Origin: Ulota crispa
Taxonomy: Eukaryota; Streptophyta; Bryopsida; Orthotrichales; Orthotrichaceae
DNA length: 64,000 bases
Direction: 5' to 3'
NCBI GenBank assembly: GCA_963920765.1
Contig: OY987243.1
Location: 31,061,060-31,125,059, forward strand
A program made the position numbers and the translations under genes. Below the pieces are notes generated by a model. That model was not told the DNA's origin. It made no database searches and was given only the letters and a program-made list of their open reading frames with translations. Each line of letters begins with the position of its first letter. The stretch's first letter is position 1. Positions 22,391-34,151 of the stretch are shown one piece after another.

Positions 22391-25300
22391 CTCATTATGT
22401 AATTTTATCGTCATCACTTCATAATATAATATTGTCATACTTGACGCTTACTATGGATTGGGCACCTTTATTCTTCATTTCTCTTTGGTTGGTTAGCACA
22501 CATAAATTTGTGGTCACTTTGTTATTCAACTCCTATTAGTTTTTGAATATGCAAAGTACAACTCAACAAGTTACCATAGCTGGTGGCATACTATCTCGAG
22601 TGTTAAAGTACATGTATAGGAACATACCCAAGCAGTTTCATTGCTAGTCTATAGTTGCTCTTAGGATCCTATGAGATGTAACTTTGCCCTTTAATATAAA
22701 ATATTCCACAATTATGATTTTCCACAAAAATGGCGTGGCGTTCCATGATAGCTTGTTGAAAAGCTAACCCTAAGGATTTTTTTCCTGAATTTTCCTAGAC
22801 TTTGCGGTACCCTAAACCCTTAAATGCTCGGGTATGGGTACACCTACCTTAGCGGGGGTTTTGAAGTTCGGGGAGGACTGGTTTTCCCTGAAGGGGTGTT
22901 TTTGCTCGCAAAACTGACAGTTTTTCTCAGGAGAATACCAGCTTTTCCTCACGCAAAAAATCTGGTTTTTTATCATGAGAAAATACGAAAGTTTTCGTTT
23001 TGCACATTGAGAGGTGCGAGTGTCACCTCCCTCAGCTCTCTCTCTAATGTGAAATATTGACAAAAAAAAAACATACGGTAAACTAGTTTTGAATTCACTA
23101 TGAGAAATTAGGATTCTTTTCTTTTGCCGCAGAAAGGGCTTGAGATAAACGTATTTGGAAGAAATAATTTTTGGGATTGGTGAAGATTGAGGCTGGTGAG
23201 AACCCAGCACAGGTTTGAACTCCACACTTTTTTTTGAATAATAGGGGGCTTCAAACATGAAATCTGGCCTTTGAACTTCTCACCTCATAGATCTCCGCTC
23301 ACTAGTGAATCGTTTTTATTCTCTTGCACGCGCAAAGTCTAAGACACCCGTGAGTTTGCGGAAGTTTCTGCGAAAGAAGTTTGGGGATTTGAGAACGCAA
23401 ATGAATGAGCCTTGCGAAGTCACGAAAGTGAGTTTTTGAAGTTCACTCCTCACGTGAATCACGTTAGGAGTGAAGTCCAGAGGTGAGTCACATCAAGGTT
23501 CACTAGTGAATTCACAAAGGTGAATTGCAATGTGAGTCACCTTAAAAGTTGATGTTTGAAACCCCCTAATAGGGGTAGTCACACCTTTCACCCCATTCTT
23601 AATCTTTAGAGAACAAGGACGTGCCACTCTCTCCTTGATTTGCAAAGGCTACAATCTTTGAAGATTGAAAAGCTTTTCTTCTTCACCTCTAGAGGGGAAG
23701 AATGGGCATGAAGAAATTTTTACCTAGGCATGTCTCTTTTTCACTTTGCTCTTCTTGCTTTCACCTTCTTTATATTGTAGTTGGAGACCTTGATTGAGTG
23801 TGCCAATGCAACTTAGTTTCTTACCACATCACCATTTCTCAAGGTAAACTCATTCTCCATTATGTATTGCCCCCAAAGGGGAGTCACACCTTCCATGAAG
23901 AAATGCTCTTGTTGGCTCTTGTTTCCACTCCACGGCTTCTCATTCTTCATAGAAGTTTCAGTTTTGGAGAAGGTGTGAGTACCCCTACTGATTGTGTTTG
24001 TTGTCTTCGCTCCAAAGATGGAATGGAGGATTTCTTTGCCTTAACAAGCACTGACTCGCTTTCGTTGTCGTGGATGGATTACTGGAGAACTGTGTATGGA
24101 AGGAAGATGGTTTCAAACCAGAAAATCCAAGGAAGAAAATTCCATATGCAAATTACAATGAAGAAACTCTAAAGAAGGAAACTTCAAAGAAAGACAATTC
24201 TATATGTAAATTAGGGCGTATTGAAAACATGTTCACGACGATAAAAATTAAAAATCCATTCTAAAGCCACAATCATATGAAACCCATACCAATTTGTGCC
24301 AGTTTATACCAATTCATACCAATACGTGCCACTCTCTTTCTACACGTTCCATACGGAAACGATATAAAACCGAGCTTGGAAATGAAGGATAGGGTTGATT
24401 CCCTTCCCAAGTATTAAATCCATAACATTCAGTAGCCTAAAGAGAGGCTGCCTTTCCCTCTATTCAGGTATCATCCACAAACTTCATTTGAAAAAAAAAA
24501 AAAAAAGTTTTTTTTTAAATTTTTTTGACATGGCTGGCCCTCACATCAATGTCTATGCACTAAACTGAGCCTTTCTTTCATAAACTCTCTGACAATTTCA
24601 GCCAAGTGTCCCCATAGCTAAAGATGGGTGTGGAATATTCCACACCATTTCATCTGGAGAGAGGCACCACCACCAAGCGCTACTGAACGTTATGTTGTGG
24701 CAAGAAAAGGGGTTGGGAAACGCCACAAACATAAATGTTTTGTACGATTCTTTATCTCCATATCAAAAAAAATAAAGAAAAATCGGAAAGAGATAGTTCC
24801 CCTAAAAATTTGGCATCTATTTTTTAATAATGTTTTCTACCAACCATGCCTTCTGAAAACAATTGTTAGTTGCATATAGTTTTTAACATAGAATCCTCCC
24901 CAAGAGAGAGGAAGTTTCCTGATAAAAAATAGAGCAACGTATATAAAATAACTTATCTCTGAATACAGTACATACAATTAAAATAAAAAACATCTAATAC
25001 GTTTATTCAAGTTTCTACTTTCACCCATGCAAGTCCCACTCAAACCAATTTTGTCCCAAACCAGAGCCCAAATTTTGTCTCAACAGCGATTTATCCTGTT
25101 CGTGCGTGTAACTCTAATCTCCCCAAAGTTACTCTATTCATAACATACCTAAATTAGTGCAGGTGTTAATATTCCTGGACTGTACTAAATTTCTTTTTAG
25201 TGACACTAATGTCGCGTCCACACTAAACAGGATATAATCAATGTAATCTCCTCATGAAGGTTTCAAAATGCGTTTCCCAATTTTACCAACATTCTCAGAG

Positions 25301-25606
25301 CATAAGTATTGAGCTGTGACAATCCAATAGGCAAAGCACCTAAAAAATAGTAGGACGGCAGTGCCTGCAGGGGAAGTACCTCAATCCGTTGTTTTAGCAA
25401 AGGCAAGTACAGAAATGGATATCTCACTCTTGCGGAGAAATGCAACCGCATCCTTCATTGCTCTCACCACCACCGGTTCTGACCATTTGCTAGGAAAACA
25501 AAAACTGTAAAAAAAGAGTAATTTTGCTTTTCCTCCGCCGCCATTGCCAACCTGTCCTTCCAAAGGGAATATTCCAATCATTCAAACGCTCCACTCCTGA
25601 GCCACA
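22391..25606. other. Intergenic region, panB to dynein light chain
   Basis: No recognisable gene over 3.2 kb. It holds a remnant of a family D terminus (GGGTACACCTACCTTA near 22842), a possible TAGGGGG-ended element (23242-23568), short tandem CATACCAAT-type motifs near 24290 and a poly-A/poly-T tract near 24490. Frames such as 23798-24172 have no supporting signal. Confidence 0.5.
23242..23568. repeat. Possible hAT-type MITE
   Basis: Left end TAGGGGGCTTCAAACAT is nearly the reverse complement of the right end (ATGTTTGAAACCCCCTA). hAT elements often begin TAGGG or CAGGG, but an 8-bp target duplication is not visible, so the family is uncertain. Confidence 0.45.
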
Positions 25607-26910
25607 ATGGCGGAGACTCCAGCGCCAACGCCAACTCCGACCTTACACGACATGAAGGAGGAATTGACAGCAGAGCCATCCGACGCAACAGTAGCAGACG
25701 CGGTTCAAAAACTCAACGTAACGGCACTCCACTGGAAATCAATAGAACTCCGAATTCCTGTCCATCTGTCAAAAAAAAAGCACAACATGCCAAAATTAGG
25801 GTTTGATGAAATATCTCCACGTGGTTCTTTCAATGGTGAACTCAAAAAGGAATCTGTAATCGAGGTTTAGGGTTACCACCAGCAGGCCAATGTTAATCCT
25901 ACAGAAATTAGGGTTTAGGGTATGAAGTAACATGGTGCTAAATTTTGGATGGATTCCTGGTGAAGTCTCGCTACTCTACAAGCAATCAAAGAAAGGGTGA
26001 AGAGGGTGAAGAGTGTACATAATCAAGCTCGAGGTTGTAGAAAAGTGAAAGAATTATGCGGCATTTTGTGCAGGTGGTGGTGCATTCGGAGTTGCCGTAT
26101 GCTCCAGCATCTCGCTTCCAACCGGGGAAAGTGAAGGACATCATCAATAAAATACTCAAGGACAGGCTTGGGTCGTTGCCAGCGTATGATTTCGAGCAGG
26201 CTCCTGCTCTTGCTCGTGAGATTGCTGATGGTGTCAAGTACCAAATTCGAGGTTGCTGTCTACCCCTCCTCTGCTCACAGGAATAACCTGAACCCTAAAT
26301 ATTTGTCTCCATGTATCACTCATACCATAGAAAAAGCTAAATGAGGTTTATGTCCGGCGTAGTATTCCTCGCACTTGTCATAGTGGTTCAAATGCCGAGA
26401 GTCTTGGCTAGGAAATGAGGAAATCCTAATTTGCACTTCAGTGTGGCAATGCCACTTGGATTCCAACCCTTTCAGTATTCTGGTACATCCAGGCTCTCGT
26501 TAGTGATTTGAGTATCATCAAATTCCAGTTCGAGTCCAAAGTTGAGTTTTCTTCACTTCTACCTGCATTCGCATCTACTCAGCTTTCTGGACATAACTTC
26601 AGAAAAGACCAGAAACTGGAAAGAACACAGCACGGTACAAGTCACACATAAAAAATGTGAGTTGAATGTTTCTAATACCGTTGCACTCTTTGGCCCTTAC
26701 CTTCAGGTTGATCTGTGGTGATGTCCAGATATGGGCTTGCAAAGGTACAAGATTGTGGTCCAGTCAGTCATTGGCGAGGCGAAAGACCAAGGCTTCCAGT
26801 TCGCGAGCAAATCCTTGTGGGACCCTGCAACTGATGACTACTCCTTCGGATCCTTTCTCAACGACAAAGTGTTTGGAGTGGTTGGAGCATGGGCGCTCTA
26901 TTTAACGTAA
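25607..26910 (+). CDS. Dynein light chain, Tctex type (DYNLT2B/TCTEX1D2-like)
   Basis: Tctex-type light chains bind the dynein intermediate chain; the DYNLT2B branch belongs to the intraflagellar-transport dynein. Exon 2 is 26074-26251 and exon 3 26729-26910. Their junction rebuilds a KYQIRDMGLQRYKIVVQS stretch matching the family, followed by VIGEAKDQGFQFASK, LWDPATDDYSFGSF and a C-terminal VFGVVGAWALYLT. Exon 1 starts at the ATG at 25607 and may end at 25717 (total 156 residues, closer to the family length) or at 25864 (205 residues); both keep phase 0. The exon 1 residues are proline- and charge-rich and not conserved. The gene ends 154 bp from the convergent AXR4-like gene. Flowering plants lack dynein heavy chains, so the gene suggests flagellate gametes. 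Confidence 0.88.
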
Positions 26911-27064
26911 TATCACACTAAAACAAAAAAAAAACAAAAAACAAGAGACAAAATCATTACTTTCTCATCATCATCATCATCCCTGAGTGTCTCCAGCAAC
27001 TACTGGCTGATCTCTGTACTGTACAAAACACTCCCTTCCAATGAGTGGAACCCTAATGAATATA

Positions 27065-29478
27065 CTATATAACCCACCCACCATGACCTACACCATCAGC
27101 TTGCCCAAGGCCTTCCATGTAGCCAAGTTCCTGCTCCTGGCTGTGGTGATGTCTATGACTACGTCCAAGGTTCTCTTGAGAATGGCCACTCCATGGAAAT
27201 GTGCCACTGTCTTTGGCCATCTCGTACAAATGTTCACCGCTATTAGGCAGGGATCTGTAGTCATTATGCGGCCGAATGGTGGAAGGTAGGCTTTTCACGA
27301 ACTCAGCGATCATTTCTGTAATTTCCGGAGCTGCATCCTCCTGCTCACAAAACCAGTGAAGCCACATCTCAAAAGGTTCCCCATTAGATTGACAAAACTT
27401 GTTATAAGTGTACCATTAGTAAAAGAATGTTCAATCACTGTTATGAATTTATGTTGAATCAATAGTTGCCAATGCAATATCAAGTGCAGTCCACCAACCT
27501 TAATATCATGATGATTATATGAATCCAATGCCTAATTACTGTAAATTAAGAAGATTGTCAATGTAATGGGGAGGGTGGATGGATGAGTGAAGTGCATAGC
27601 AAAACCTATAAGGGGATATTAGGTAGTATGGAGTTATGCAACTATTTGTAGAGTGTTAACTATCATATTTTCAAGCTAGTATAACTTGTCATCAACCTTT
27701 CTTTTCCCATAATACTACTATACGCTCTTATCCTATTGAACTTCTCATCATTTTGCTAAAATAACTTCTAATTTTTTCCCCTCCCATGAAGAAGTTGATT
27801 TTAAACAAGATTCCATGTGTAAGCGCATACTCCATATCTACCTAATATGGGGTAGTATACATTTGGTTTGCATCTATGGTAGGTGCAAACAAATACTGCA
27901 AAAACATGTGCAATGGCCAGAAACATACCTGAGGCCATCGACTGCCATGGTGCGAGTGGAAGGACGCCCCGGGCAACGCCAGTGCGAGATGCTCACCCTC
28001 GCTTTGCCATGCTTTCGACCATCCACTGGCCCAGAGAATCTGCTTTGGAATGGTTTCCAAATGGGAGTGGCCTGCCCATCCTGCTACGTCCATACTCGTG
28101 TTGGACGCAGTCAAGGATGCCAATAAAGCTCGCAGGCCATCATTGCTCCGGAGAAGGTAATCATAGTCTTCGGCCACTTCTGCAGTCACAGAGGAAAAGC
28201 AGCAAGACCGCAACACCAATCTGCCAAAGCAAAGAAACCACAAATCAGGCCTTAAAGCCTTAAACCTTGATAAAGCATGCATTGTGTATGGATCCATTTA
28301 CAACAATCAGGTGCACAGGGAGAGATTTGGATGTGGAGCTGACGATGGTGACAAACCTGAATGCAAGGTCACATAAATCAGGCCTTGAACCCTATAAACC
28401 TTGATATATCCTACATTGTGGAACAACATATGGATCCATTTACAGCAACCAGATGCACAGGGAGAGATGTGGATGTGGAGATGACGATGGCGACGTACCT
28501 GAATGCAAGGTCAGAATAAATGATGAAAGGTCCAAGCAGAGGGAGCTTGAAGAGCCAGAAAGGCAAGGAAGGTAATCGAGGAAGAGAATCAATGAGAGTA
28601 AGACTGGCCACTTTGGTTGGATTCTGAGAAGCCCAGGCTAAGCCTACCTCCACACCTGTGTCGTGCATGACAAGATGCACAGGAGCGAGTTCCAAGGACG
28701 CCACGATTTGATCCAAAGCCTCTCCCATTTCGTCCGAGCCGAGCGCCAACACCTTTTTCCCTTTAGCATGCCTCGTGGCGCTTCTCAGGTTTGCCAGAAA
28801 CTCATTCTCTTCGCTCTCATCATGATTACTACGTAGAAACCCCTCCACGAGGAGCGCCTTCAACGCCTCGAATCGGACGCGGAGAAACCCTAACTGGTGA
28901 AACCCTAACTCATGATTCTCGTCATTCAGGTTGTTGTCGTCCTCGCCGCTTTCGAGGTAAGATTTCTCTGAGAGGCCTGTGCCTGGAAGATCTACAGCTA
29001 CGGCGGAGATTTTGCGTGCAGCGAGAAGAGGCACAAGCTTTCGGTACAGAAACGAGCTCGACCCGAGCCCGTGAAGAAGAAGTACAGTTTCGGATCCGAC
29101 ATTATCCGATGCGCGCACGAACAGCTTCACGGAGCTGCGATCTCTGCCGACCTCCACTTTCACGAGCTTCCCTGCCTCGAAATGCTCCCGAACTCCCGCG
29201 GGCATTGACAGCAGCTCTATCCTCTCGCTCCCGTTCAAAATGCTCGTCCCGGTGACGAACACCAGCATGACCAGCGACACAATTGCCATGAACCAAAGCC
29301 AGAAGAAGAAGGGATTCTCATTCCGGACCACGACTCTCTGCAATGGCTCGATGCTTCGCTCCGCTGTCGATCCACCATGGATTCGACGTTTGCGAGTACC
29401 ATTACTCTCCACAACTTCTTCGGACTCTTCCGTAAGTCTCTCTTCACTTTGCTCGCATTCTCTCGCTTTGTTGTCCAT
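27065..29478 (-). CDS. AXR4: AXR4-like alpha/beta-hydrolase-fold ER protein
   Basis: Arabidopsis AXR4 is an ER accessory protein needed to deliver the auxin influx carrier AUX1 to the plasma membrane. Exons on the minus strand: 29478-28499, 28220-27929, 27340-27065; phases agree and give 515 residues (Arabidopsis 473). Visible: an acidic N-terminus, one membrane segment (FFFWLWFMAIVSLVMLVFVT), the hydrolase oxyanion block LLLHGLGSSSFLYRKL, DLPGTGLSEKS, a VHLVMHDTGVEVGLAWAS block where a hydrolase would have its nucleophile elbow, the HHGSRWPQ block at the exon 2 end, and a histidine-rich tail (HRHHH) before GYMEGLG, as in AXR4. The elbow lacks G-x-S-x-G, so catalysis is doubtful. The frame stays open upstream to 29544 without another ATG. 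Intron 1 has a tandem duplication that copies its 5' splice site. Confidence 0.9.
28241..28524. repeat. AXR4: Tandem duplication over the AXR4 exon 1/intron 1 border
   Basis: Two units offset by 142 bp share TGGATCCATTTACA, TGCACAGGGAGAGAT and CCTGAATGCAAGGTC. The functional donor ends exon 1 at 28499; the duplicate creates a second potential donor with exon-like last base at 28357 (GACCTTGCATTCAG followed by GTTTGT on the minus strand). Its use would add intron-derived sequence. Confidence 0.9.
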
Positions 29479-29545
29479 CACAGGAACTGCAATTGTGCGC
29501 CCTAGCTTCTCCCTAATTGCTACCAAAACTGGATTCGTCCACACT

Positions 29546-29557
29546 AAACCCTAAACC
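29546..29557. promoter_or_regulatory. Telo-box-like motif upstream of AXR4
   Basis: AAACCCTAAACC lies 68 bp before the AXR4 start codon, and another ACCCTAAACCC occurs near 29700. AAACCCTA telo-boxes are common near plant transcription starts, but two short matches are weak evidence. Confidence 0.4.
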
Positions 29558-31035
29558 GGGCGAGATTTTTTGTTTGAAATCAAGTGGCATTTACACAAAG
29601 ACTGTCTGATTGTTGTCCATCAGAGCACATTGTAGCTTTTGCTTCACTGAATTGTAGCAGAAATTGAAACTGCCAGCACTTGAGAGAGAGCATTGCGGAA
29701 CCCTAAACCCGGAAACAAAGAGACCAAGAGCAAATTACAGACGAACTGGATAGCGATGGCTTGAAATCAGGAAACATTGGCGTGCTTGGCTATTGGGAAA
29801 TGCAGGCAGAAGATGGGACACCGTAGCTATACCGGGCTTCAACACATTCAAATTGCAGATCGGCGTGGCTTTCGAGGCTATATGATCTACTGTAGGTGCA
29901 CGAGGTTGGGTTTTGAAAACTTCGCTGCATTCAAATTTTCAAATAATTTGCGATCAGCGCATTTTTCTCGTTTTCGGTGGTCAGCCACTGTGGCCCGTAT
30001 TTTTGAAAAATATGAAGTCAGACAGGCGACTGTTTGATTTGCAAGGAGAAAATGTATGGGATTGAGGCAATGGTGTGTGACAAGGCAAATTCTTTGAACA
30101 CAAGTACATGCAAAATGGGGAATGCTATACCGTGAGTAGGGATTCGTGAGTAAGGTAGGAGCAGGGTTTTTTTTTTGGTTTTGGGACTAATGCATAGGTG
30201 GCATTTTTTGGAAATTGGTTTTTACCTTGTAGGCCTTATCCTTATTTTTGGATGGATTTGAAGGTGGCATCTCACATAGATGTTTGCTGCAATATGGCAT
30301 TTTTAAATAAGCATAAAGTATCCATTGGCCTTTTCTTGAAAACGTCGAAATGACCATTGGCATTACTTAAGTATTGCATGGATGTGGATTAGGCAATGCC
30401 TTAAATAATTTTGATGTTAAAATGGCAATGTAATATTTTACAAAGCAGCTAGGGGCATCAACAATAAAAAGAAGAAGGTTGATTGGGCTTCATTTCATTT
30501 GGAAATTTTGAACAAAAAATTAAAAAAGAAGTAGATTGAAGGAAGAATACACATGTACATTGATTATTCAAGAAGAAAACAATTACAAGGAATCGCTTAG
30601 AATTCAAGATTTCTACACAAAAAAATCAATTTGCCTTCAAAAGTGTTGGACACTTAGACATGCAAAACACAAAACACACCCTAACGCTCAAGTTATAAAA
30701 TCATAATGGTTTTGGGTGTGCTAGCAATAAGTATTTTAGGAAATAAAAGTATAGAACAGATAAAAGCAAATTTAGCAACAAATCTTAAATCAAATTGGTT
30801 AAAAAACTAAAGAACAATTGCAAACACAATGAAATGGAAATGATCAAGTAAACATAACCATGAAAAAATCTTCATTAGAAAAATGTTTAGAAGGCAAATT
30901 CTAAAACCTAAGTTGTAGAGATGATAAAAACAAAAATAGCAGTCCTAAAATAGCTTTCAACAAAATTTACTAGTAACTCAATCATCTTACAAAGATGATA
31001 AACTAGGACTACAAGAACCCTAGTTTAGAAAATTA
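29558..31035. other. Intergenic region with a family G fragment
   Basis: No recognisable gene. The frame at 29777-30037 is not similar to any family I know. Positions 30120-30440 are a family G repeat; the rest (30440-31035) is AT-rich and featureless. Confidence 0.5.
30120..30440 (+). repeat. Family G repeat fragment, copy 2
   Basis: Follows 16310-16560 block by block: a long T-run, AGGTGGC, TTGAAGGTGGC, a GGCATT-ACTTAAGT-like segment, and GGATTAGGCAA. No TTAA-flanked ends were identified, so this is a partial copy. Confidence 0.65.
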
Positions 31036-34000
31036 CTATGCAGTTACTCCATATCTATGCCGCTCAGCTGACGTAACCCAATCTTGGAAACATTCTTCAT
31101 ATGGAAAGTTAGTGATTGTATACACTTGCTGTGCCTTCATACCCACTACCACTGCCAAATTGGCATCCAACCTATTCCTCACTCGGTCCTTTAAAAATGT
31201 CAAGGATGAAAAACAACGTTCATCTTCAACAGAACCAAGGACATGAATCATGGCAATTTTTGCTAGTTTGACATATTCACTAAAGTTTTTGGCAAGGGTT
31301 GAGTTGCCATCTAAACTTCTCCACAACTTTGTGAGTGGATTCACCAAAAATGGTGGTTCCATAGTTGTCATGGAATTTGAATGCATAGCCAACTTAAAGA
31401 TACTTTGTTGGCATTTAACTGAAAGCAATCCAAGACTAGAGGCACAAGTTTGTTGCCCTCCATTCCATAAACCCATCTAGACTCACCAAAAGTTTTCTTG
31501 ATTGCAATGTGCTTACGGAAGCTAGTTTTGTAAGAACTTTGTGACCAATATTGGGGATATACCACGCCTAATGCATCCATGACACCATCAGATGGAAATC
31601 TGCTTTTCAGCTCATCAATGAGCTGCTTTGCCGCACCTGCCAAAAAAACAATCAACATGAGAGAACTCAGACCTGAAGTTCTAAACTCATAACTTTTAAA
31701 GACTAAACTTATGAACAAATACCTGAAATTAGAAACCCCCTCAATTCAATAAAGCTATGATAGGACTCACAACTATCACAAGTGACATGTTATGCTCAAA
31801 AAAATCTAATAAAAAAAATAAAAAAACTAAAGCTCAATCCAATAAAGCTGTGACAAGACTCACAAGTTGCAACTGTCAAAAGTGACTTGTTATGCTCAAA
31901 AAAACAAATTTAATAAAAAATCTAAGTGAAAAAGGCAAAGAAGGTTGGACAAGCTTTACTTTACAAATTTTATGTAGCCAATAAGTTTTGGAACCTAATG
32001 ATACAAAAATTGAATTAAAAAGTAAACCTGCAAGGAATGATAGATTAGCCTCATTTCACAACTACCGTATGTAAGTAGCAATTTTAGGGTCTTAATGATG
32101 CCAAAAAAACAAACTTAGGAAAGAAAGTTTAAACTTCTAATAATAAAAATGAAAACAACAAGCTTAATCAATCCTCTCCTCTTGATTTGCAAAACTGAAG
32201 TAGTAATACTTAGAAAAATAGGAGGGTCAAGTCATACCTTTGCACTCTTCTTTGACCAAATTCACCATGTGTGCAAACAACTTGCGGGTTACAAACTGGC
32301 CTTCATGCATTGCAAATACAATTTGGCTTTCTGCCACATAGGCTAAGTGTGATGTTTGTCCTTGAGCATTTAAATCCACGACCAATGCCACCCACTTCAT
32401 ATAGATTTGCTCTTGTGAGCAATCTAGAAGTTGCTTCAAGGACCAAAACTCCTCCGCAGCAAAGGCATGTTTAGTGTCTAAATAAATTTTGAACAAATGA
32501 CCTTGACAAACTTGCAGGGCTGCTACAAAATCTGAAATATAAATATCACGTTTTGAGCAAACAGCACTAGGTTGTCAATGCTCTCAAAAAGGGGCAAGAG
32601 GCATGTCATGCCCAATATAACATATGGATTGATAAGCTTTGATAGAACGCCTTGAGCTTTTGTTCTCACACATTTCTACATTACAAAAACACAAGACAAA
32701 GTTAGCAATAATTTAAGAAATGAAAAAAAAAACTTAAACTTCTACGAATCCCTAAAACTCATTAAATAAGTGTAAGAAAGAGAATATTACCGTTTCTTTG
32801 GTGTTTGTGGAATCAATCTTTATCTTGGCCACAACTGAACAAAACTCACTAAGAAGCCTTCTAAGGGGGTCAATTAAAGACACCCACCGTGTAGACACGT
32901 TTTTCAGCAACTTTAGTCCTTTTGTTTCCATCATGAGAGCAAGGCTATGGAATTCAGCATACTTCTTGGAACTAGATGCAAAGTAGTTATGACATACTTG
33001 CAACAAATCTTCAATGGCAGGTCCATTATGTCCAAAGAAGACAAAGTCTTAAATGCCAAATTGCATCTATGAACCATGCAGTGAATTCCTTGAGCAAAAG
33101 GAGCATGGCTATGTTGAATTTGTTTTGTCACTCTAGTTCTTTGGCCTTGGAAGGTAGCTACCCCATCAGCACCAAAACACATGAGTTTCATAGAAATGGC
33201 TTTTGTAGACAAGCTAGCTTTAACACTCAAGGTTAAAATAATGGTAGAGGTCAGATTATCTGCAGAAGCTCCATTAGACTCAAGTTTTTGCAGCAAGATG
33301 AGCATAGGAGCACGGGTCCAATTTTGCATAACGTAGCAATGAACTACAATTATCTACAGCTGTTGTCTCATCAACTGTGATGGCAATGTATTGGGCTGAT
33401 CCAATAATTAGCCTCATCTTCTCTTCTACTCTATCCCACATGTGAGATGCCATAATCCAACTAGCTCCATCAGTCCAATGCATCTTTGGCAAGTCAGGAA
33501 CTGAAAGTAACTCGTACAAAGCAAGTTGAGAAGTAAACTCACTCATTGGCCTACCATCAGCTAGAATTTGAAACAACGTAGCTAGCTGCACTTGTTTCTT
33601 TTTAGACTCCATAGTGTTATTATTATTCAGCTGCTCCAGTACAATAGTGGGCCGCTTAGCAGCATATAGCAACATGTTTTTTTTATGTTTTGACCTCTTA
33701 TGATGTGTTTGCAGCATGCAAAGCTTAGGGCCCATCACATGGGGCTTCCTTTCCATTTCACTGCACACACAACATTGGACCATGTGTAGCACACCATACT
33801 TTGCTAAGACCATTTCAACCCAAGGGCACTTTGCTAGCCACTTCGTCTGAAATTTTCAAGTCAAGCTATAGGTGTTTTTTGTGCGCTTGCAAGGTGGAGG
33901 ATTGTGGCACTTGTCATCTGCAGAAACTTCCTCACTCTTGAAGGGGATATGCAAGTCAAAAGAAGCAGGAAAATCACCATTAGCAGAGTCGTTGCTTGAC

Positions 34001-34044
34001 AACTGCACTCTTCCCGGCGTTGAGTGCAAAACAACCAAGGACAT
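31036..34044 (-). pseudogene. hAT-family transposase gene with TTF-type zinc finger (ZNF862/C17orf113-like), frameshifted
   Basis: A multi-exon gene read from 34044 down to 31036. The N-terminal part carries a KWLAKCPWVEMVLAK start and a cysteine-histidine zinc finger (CCVCSEMER...HHKRSKHKK), then VDETTAVDNCSS of the RNase H-like fold, CFGADGVATFQG, a GIHCMVHRCNLAFK block, KNVSTRWVSLIDPLRR, and the C-terminal dimerisation region with VEDERCFSSLTFLKDRVRNRL. Frame changes near 33350 and 33015 break the first large exon; later segments (32752-33006, 32227-32496, about 31630-31718, 31036-31476) are separated by apparent introns. It could be an old transposon or a decayed domesticated gene. No stretch reads through from end to end, so no protein is expected. 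Confidence 0.82.
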
Positions 34045-34151
34045 AGAATTGGTCTTTGATGCAAGGTTGCTAGGAGGCGAGCCAGTGAGTGGAAGCCCAT
34101 GAGCCGGTGAGCCTGTGAGTGGTTAGTTTCAGACCTTCAAATTTACAAAGA

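Noticed and set aside
28791..29255. A 154-codon plus-strand frame over AXR4 exon 1
   Set aside because: Antisense shadow of the conserved exon, with Arg/Ser-rich low-complexity content.
29479..29544. A longer N-terminus for the AXR4-like protein
   Set aside because: It would start at GTG; the first ATG is 29478.
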